From assembly GCA_964564475.1 (NCBI GenBank), contig CAZMBM010000106.1, positions 1-7,688 on the forward strand: a stretch of 7,688 bases of DNA. Reading direction: 5' to 3'. The translations under genes were made by a program, and so were the position numbers. The notes beneath the pieces were generated by a model. The model searched no databases. It was given only the letters and a program-made list of their open reading frames with translations, and was not told the DNA's origin. Of this stretch, positions 4,206 through 7,688 are shown piece by piece. Position 1 is the stretch's first letter, and the number at the start of each line of letters is the position of its first letter. This stretch comes from CG1-02-35-72 sp964564475 (lineage in GTDB: Bacteria > Bacteroidota > Bacteroidia > Flavobacteriales > Flavobacteriaceae).

Positions 4206-6899
4206 ATGAAATTATTTTCGAAAACTATTTTATCCCTTTTTATAACGTGTTTATTTGTTGTAAATGGTCAAGCCCAAGACCAAACAAAATGGACGCCCAA
4301 AGATATTATCAACACCCAATTTTTACGTTCGGTCAGTTTTTCAAATAATGCCAAAATGCTGGTGTGGCGCCAGAGCAAAGCCGTTAAAAAGAAAGATAAA
4401 TTTATAGCCAATCTATTTCTTACCCGTTTAGATGTCAAAAAAGACGGTGGGTTTTTAAGTATTCCGCTTACCCAAGGCGATGAGAGTAATTACAATCCGC
4501 TTTTTGCCAAAGACGACGAAAGTATTTACTTTTTGTCTTCACGCGAAAAAGGTAAAAAACTTTGGCAAATAAGTCTTTACGGCGGTGAAGCCAAAGCGGT
4601 AGCAACTTTTAAAAACGGCATTTCAAACCTGCAGTGGCAAGATGAAAATACTTTGTTGTTTACGTCGAATGAGGGTAAAACCCTTCGCGAAAGCGCACTC
4701 AAAAAGAAAAAAGACAATGTAATTGTGGTTGAAGATGAAGCACACTGGAAGCCCACCCGTGTCTATGCTTATAATCTAAAAACCAAAGAAACGACGCGCA
4801 TTACAAACAACAAAAAACCTTTATCAAATTATAGGGTGTCACCCAATGGTATTTGGTTGGTGTACACCATGCAAATGAGTCGGCATTACCCCAGCGATGC
4901 CCAACCCGATCCCCATTATTTTTTAAAGAATTTAAAAACAGGTAAAGTGACACCGATATTAAAATCACTGAAGTTTCCGTCATATGGATTTCAATTTACC
5001 CAAGACAGTAAAGGTTTTTATTTTACAACAGAAACGGCTTCAGACCCTCAGTGGAATGGTGCCGGTATAGGGCTGCTTTATTATTTTGATATTGCTAAAA
5101 ATACCGTTAAAAAAGTCAACTTGCGTTGGGCTATGGGTATTGGCGGCGGTTTTGATGTTGTAGGAGATGATGTCATGGTTTCTTTAGCCAACAAAGCCAC
5201 ACGGACTTTGGCTTATTATAAAAAGACGGCTAATTCTTGGCAAAAACGCATAATGGATTTTGGTACTATGAACAACCACACAGGTATTTTGGGTGTTTCT
5301 AAGAACAGACAAAAAATAGCTTACAGTTATTCTACGGCTTCTAAATTACCCACTTATTTTGTAGCCGATTTGCAACAAAACAAATTTAGCAACAGCCAAG
5401 AATTGGTAAAGCTGAATAAAAGCTTAGCCAAACGCAGCATCACAAAAAGTGAAGTGATGACGTGGAAAGGGGCGAATAATGACTTAGTAACCGGTATTTT
5501 GTATTACCCTTCTAATTACCAAAAAGGCAAGCGCTATCCGTTAATTTTATCTATTCACGGGGGGCCTGCCGGTGTAACACTCGATTCTTGGAGCGAACGT
5601 TGGAGTACCTATCCCAATATTTTAGCACAACGCGGGGCTTTTGTACTTAAACCCAATTATCACGGGTCATCTAATCACGGACTTAAATTTGTTGAAAGTA
5701 TCAAAGGGCATTATTACGATTTAGAGTTAGAGGATGTTTTAAAAGGTATTGCCGTACTCGATAAAAAGGGCATGATAGACAAATCAAAAATGGGCACTAT
5801 GGGCTGGTCTAACGGGGCTATTCTTACAACGATGCTTACAGTACGCTATCCCGAGATGTTTAAAGTAGCTGCCGCCGGTGCAGGTGATGTTAATTGGACA
5901 TCCGATTTTGGCACGTGCCGTTTTGGTGTGAGTTTTGACCAATCGTATTTTGGCGGTGCCCCTTGGGATGACAAAAACGGTACGTTTTACAATAAAAATT
6001 ACATAGAAAAATCACCTCTATTTGAACTGGAAAAAGTAAAAACACCGACCATTATTTTTCACGGTAGCGAAGACCGTGCCGTGCCCCGCGATCAAGGATG
6101 GGAATATTACCGTGCTTTGCAACAGGTAAACAAAGCCCCCGTAAGGTTTTTATGGTTCCCCGGGCAACCCCACGGTTTGCAAAAAATTACCCACCAGTTG
6201 CGTAAAATGAACGAAGAGCTTAAATGGATAGACACATATCTTTTTGATAAAAAAGACAACAGCAATGAGGCTTTTAAAAAAGACAGCCCTCTAGCGTCAT
6301 TATTAAAATTGCAAAAAGCACAACATATTAATGGTTTGTACGGTGTGGGTTTTAAAGGGAAACTGATACCAGAAACACAATTGGTTAAAAAAGATTCCAT
6401 TTCAATTGGTATTTTCGAGCTCACAAATGCACAGTTTAAGGTTTATAAATCAGAATATTACTATCCACAAGGTCAGGGTAATTATCCGGCTCAAGTCAGT
6501 AAGGCTGAAGCCGAAAGTTATTTAGGTTGGTTAGGTGGCTTAACAGGTAAAACCTACCGCTTACCAAATGAAAAAGAAGCCAAATCGCTCCATAAAAAAG
6601 CCTTAAAAACAGCCGCTAAAGAAAACAGTTTAAACTATTGGGCGGGTTATGCCATAACACTTGATGAAGTCCCCGCTTTTAAACAAAAATTAAGCGAATT
6701 AGAAGCAACGCTAATCAAATCTGTCGGCCAATTTAAAGCTGTTAAAGTGGGTAAAGCCACGGTTTATGATTTGGGTGGTAATGTGGCCGAATATTTTAAC
6801 GGTGGTATTTACGGCTTTAGTGCCTACGATTTTGTAGATAGTAAAAACAAAGCCATGATAAAAAGCCGGTATGTAGGTTTTAGGGTGGTTAAAGAGTAG
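4206..6899 (+). CDS. Exported S9-family serine peptidase (prolyl oligopeptidase/DPP type) with C-terminal SUMF1-like domain
   Basis: The 897-residue protein begins with a Sec signal peptide (about 1-23, ending GQA before QDQ; no lipobox). Residues about 35-400 look like a WD40/PD40-type beta-propeller, which in this family gates access of short peptides. The alpha/beta-hydrolase domain (about 415-680) has HGGP (451-454, oxyanion region), nucleophile S535 in GWSNG, D623 in GSEDRAVP and H656 in GQPHG, so the full triad is present. It should cleave peptides in the periplasm or outside the cell. About 200 extra residues follow, and their second half resembles the formylglycine-generating-enzyme/SUMF1 fold: FELTNAQFKVY (737-747), GKTYRLPNEKEA (781-792), DLGGNVAEYF (855-864) and GFRVVK at the end. 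That region has no cysteine, so it is probably a non-catalytic binding module. Peptide specificity is unknown. Confidence 0.92.
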   Translation: MKLFSKTILSLFITCLFVVNGQAQDQTKWTPKDIINTQFLRSVSFSNNAKMLVWRQSKAVKKKDKFIANLFLTRLDVKKDGGFLSIPLTQGDESNYNPLFAKDDESIYFLSSREKGKKLWQISLYGGEAKAVATFKNGISNLQWQDENTLLFTSNEGKTLRESALKKKKDNVIVVEDEAHWKPTRVYAYNLKTKETTRITNNKKPLSNYRVSPNGIWLVYTMQMSRHYPSDAQPDPHYFLKNLKTGKVTPILKSLKFPSYGFQFTQDSKGFYFTTETASDPQWNGAGIGLLYYFDIAKNTVKKVNLRWAMGIGGGFDVVGDDVMVSLANKATRTLAYYKKTANSWQKRIMDFGTMNNHTGILGVSKNRQKIAYSYSTASKLPTYFVADLQQNKFSNSQELVKLNKSLAKRSITKSEVMTWKGANNDLVTGILYYPSNYQKGKRYPLILSIHGGPAGVTLDSWSERWSTYPNILAQRGAFVLKPNYHGSSNHGLKFVESIKGHYYDLELEDVLKGIAVLDKKGMIDKSKMGTMGWSNGAILTTMLTVRYPEMFKVAAAGAGDVNWTSDFGTCRFGVSFDQSYFGGAPWDDKNGTFYNKNYIEKSPLFELEKVKTPTIIFHGSEDRAVPRDQGWEYYRALQQVNKAPVRFLWFPGQPHGLQKITHQLRKMNEELKWIDTYLFDKKDNSNEAFKKDSPLASLLKLQKAQHINGLYGVGFKGKLIPETQLVKKDSISIGIFELTNAQFKVYKSEYYYPQGQGNYPAQVSKAEAESYLGWLGGLTGKTYRLPNEKEAKSLHKKALKTAAKENSLNYWAGYAITLDEVPAFKQKLSELEATLIKSVGQFKAVKVGKATVYDLGGNVAEYFNGGIYGFSAYDFVDSKNKAMIKSRYVGFRVVKE

Positions 6900-6983
6900 G
6901 AATCCCAACCCTTGTCCTTCGCAAAGAGGAAGGGGATAAATCTTAAAAAATAAAACTAAACTTGTAACTATTAGTATCTGAAA

Positions 6984-7005
6984 AAATGCGCAATAAGACG
7001 CATTT
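6984..7005. terminator. Terminator-like hairpin between the peptidase gene and the IS element
   Basis: AAATGCG (6984-6990) pairs perfectly with CGCATTT (6999-7005) around an 8-base loop. On the minus strand the stem is followed by further T residues (CGCATTTTTTC), a good fit for an intrinsic terminator of transcription coming out of the IS. On the plus strand the tail is the weaker ATTTG, so it may also end the peptidase transcript. The stem is only 7 bp. The flanking 6900-7064 contains no gene that I can support. Confidence 0.5.
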
Positions 7006-7064
7006 ATTTGATAAACAGGTATTTTAATATGGATTATTCCCCTTTTTCAAAAAAAAGATTAAAA

Positions 7065-7688
7065 AGCTGAGTTCGACCTAAGGGATTAACAAAAGAGGGT
7101 TAATTGATTTGAATTTTCAGTTTCAAATTTAATTCTTGGTTTTTTATCTTGAAAAGAATAAGCAATAAGACCAGCAACCAGATTGGTTATAAAATTCCCA
7201 AAACTTCTATGTCTTGAATGTTCAACTTGAGCTATATTTTTAAGTTGGTCATTAATCGTTTCAATTACCGATCTCTTTCTTAATAAGATTTTGTCTTTCA
7301 TTGTCATCAACGAGTTTTTCATATTCCTTTTTAAACCTGTTACTAAATGGAGTCCTTGTTCAAATAATAATGCTGTCAATTCTTTAGATATATAACCTTT
7401 ATCAGCATACAATTCACCAAAAAGTTTCTTTAAAAAATTGTCAGTTTTTAAAGGCGTTCTGTCATCAACATTAGCTCTAGTTATCATAAAATCAAGTATC
7501 TCACCTTTGTCGCTAACAATGATGTGAAGTTTGAACCCGTAGAACCATCCCATTGTAGATTTACCTATTTCGGCAATACCTTTAAACACTTTGTTATTTC
7601 TTATCCTTTTTTTATTGCATACACGTATAGGGGTAGAATCAACAAAGGAGATTCCTGTAACTTCTCCTAAACAAGATGTTTTCATAAA
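7065..7688 (-). mobile_element. IS982-family insertion sequence, 3' part (continues past right edge)
   Basis: The element is recognised from its transposase. The transposase stop codon is at 7086, and IS982-type elements usually end a few tens of bases beyond it. The sequence GCTGAGTTCGACCTAAGGG (about 7068-7086) may therefore be part of the terminal inverted repeat, and the left boundary given is an estimate. The other end lies outside the window, so neither the inverted repeat nor any target-site duplication can be confirmed. Confidence 0.75.
7086..7688 (-). CDS. IS982-family transposase, C-terminal two thirds (partial)
   Basis: About 200 codons lie in the window, and the frame is open through the last base, so the real start is beyond the right edge. 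The in-frame ATG at 7685 is internal, because IS982 transposases are usually near 290-300 residues. Numbering from that methionine, the DDE catalytic residues are D16 in GISFVDSTPI, D95 in ELYADKGYI and E142 in KRSVIETINDQLKN. Family blocks MGWFYGFKLH, NVDDRTPLK and HSRHRSFGNFITNL are intact. The enzyme cuts and rejoins the IS ends. No frameshift or internal stop is seen in this part, so the copy may be active if its 5' portion is intact. Confidence 0.95.
   Translation of the reverse strand, partial: FMKTSCLGEVTGISFVDSTPIRVCNKKRIRNNKVFKGIAEIGKSTMGWFYGFKLHIIVSDKGEILDFMITRANVDDRTPLKTDNFLKKLFGELYADKGYISKELTALLFEQGLHLVTGLKRNMKNSLMTMKDKILLRKRSVIETINDQLKNIAQVEHSRHRSFGNFITNLVAGLIAYSFQDKKPRIKFETENSNQLTLFC

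Noticed and set aside
6107..6424. 105-codon open frame on the minus strand inside the peptidase gene
   Set aside because: It is antisense to the conserved hydrolase region and has no family features or promoter.
6916..6933. Small hairpin CCTTC/GAAGG right after the peptidase stop
   Set aside because: It has only 5 bp and no T-run after it, and the hairpin at 6984-7005 is the better terminator.
6932..7043. Imperfect inverted match GGGGATAAATC (6932-6942) with GATTATTCCCC (7033-7043)
   Set aside because: There are two mismatches in 11 bases across a 90-base gap, which is too weak to call a repeat or IS end.
7030..7071. 13-codon plus-strand frame (MDYSPFSKKRLKS) next to the IS end
   Set aside because: It is very short, has no promoter and probably runs into the IS terminus. 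Chance is the simplest explanation.

Overview
The window looks like ordinary chromosome from a Bacteroidetes bacterium, most likely a member of the Flavobacteriaceae. This rests on the AT-rich composition, the lack of clear Shine-Dalgarno sequences, Bacteroidetes-type -7 boxes (TAnnTTTG) just upstream of nearly every transcription unit, and the flavobacterial flavour of the proteins. No calculation or database search was run. Family assignments come from motifs read in the translations.

Left part (1-2336) is entirely on the minus strand. In transcription order it holds folB (dihydroneopterin aldolase, folate synthesis), an ArnT/PMT-like membrane glycosyltransferase, a tRNA-Cys(GCA) with its own promoter and a strong hairpin terminator, and the first nine codons of a gene leaving the left edge that resembles a flavobacterial metallo-beta-lactamase-fold hydrolase. 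The two complete protein genes and the cut one each have a TAnnTTTG box 18-23 bases before the chosen start codon. They may therefore be separately transcribed even though they are co-directional.

Middle part (2421-6899) is on the plus strand and diverges from folB. It holds a membrane-anchored, stand-alone glutamate-synthase-like FMN/3Fe-4S protein. A 258-bp intergenic region follows, with a conspicuous nested inverted repeat. Next is a large exported S9-family serine peptidase carrying an extra C-terminal domain that resembles a cysteine-less formylglycine-generating-enzyme (SUMF1) fold.

Right part (6900-7688) holds a terminator-like hairpin and then the 3' part of an IS982-family insertion sequence on the minus strand. 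Its transposase runs off the right edge.

The genes do not form an obvious pathway: folate synthesis, envelope glycan modification, amino-acid/redox metabolism and exported proteolysis are simply adjacent. I did not find a convincing new multi-gene system. The items most worth a second look are the peptidase-SUMF1 fusion and the nested inverted repeat at 3954-4103.
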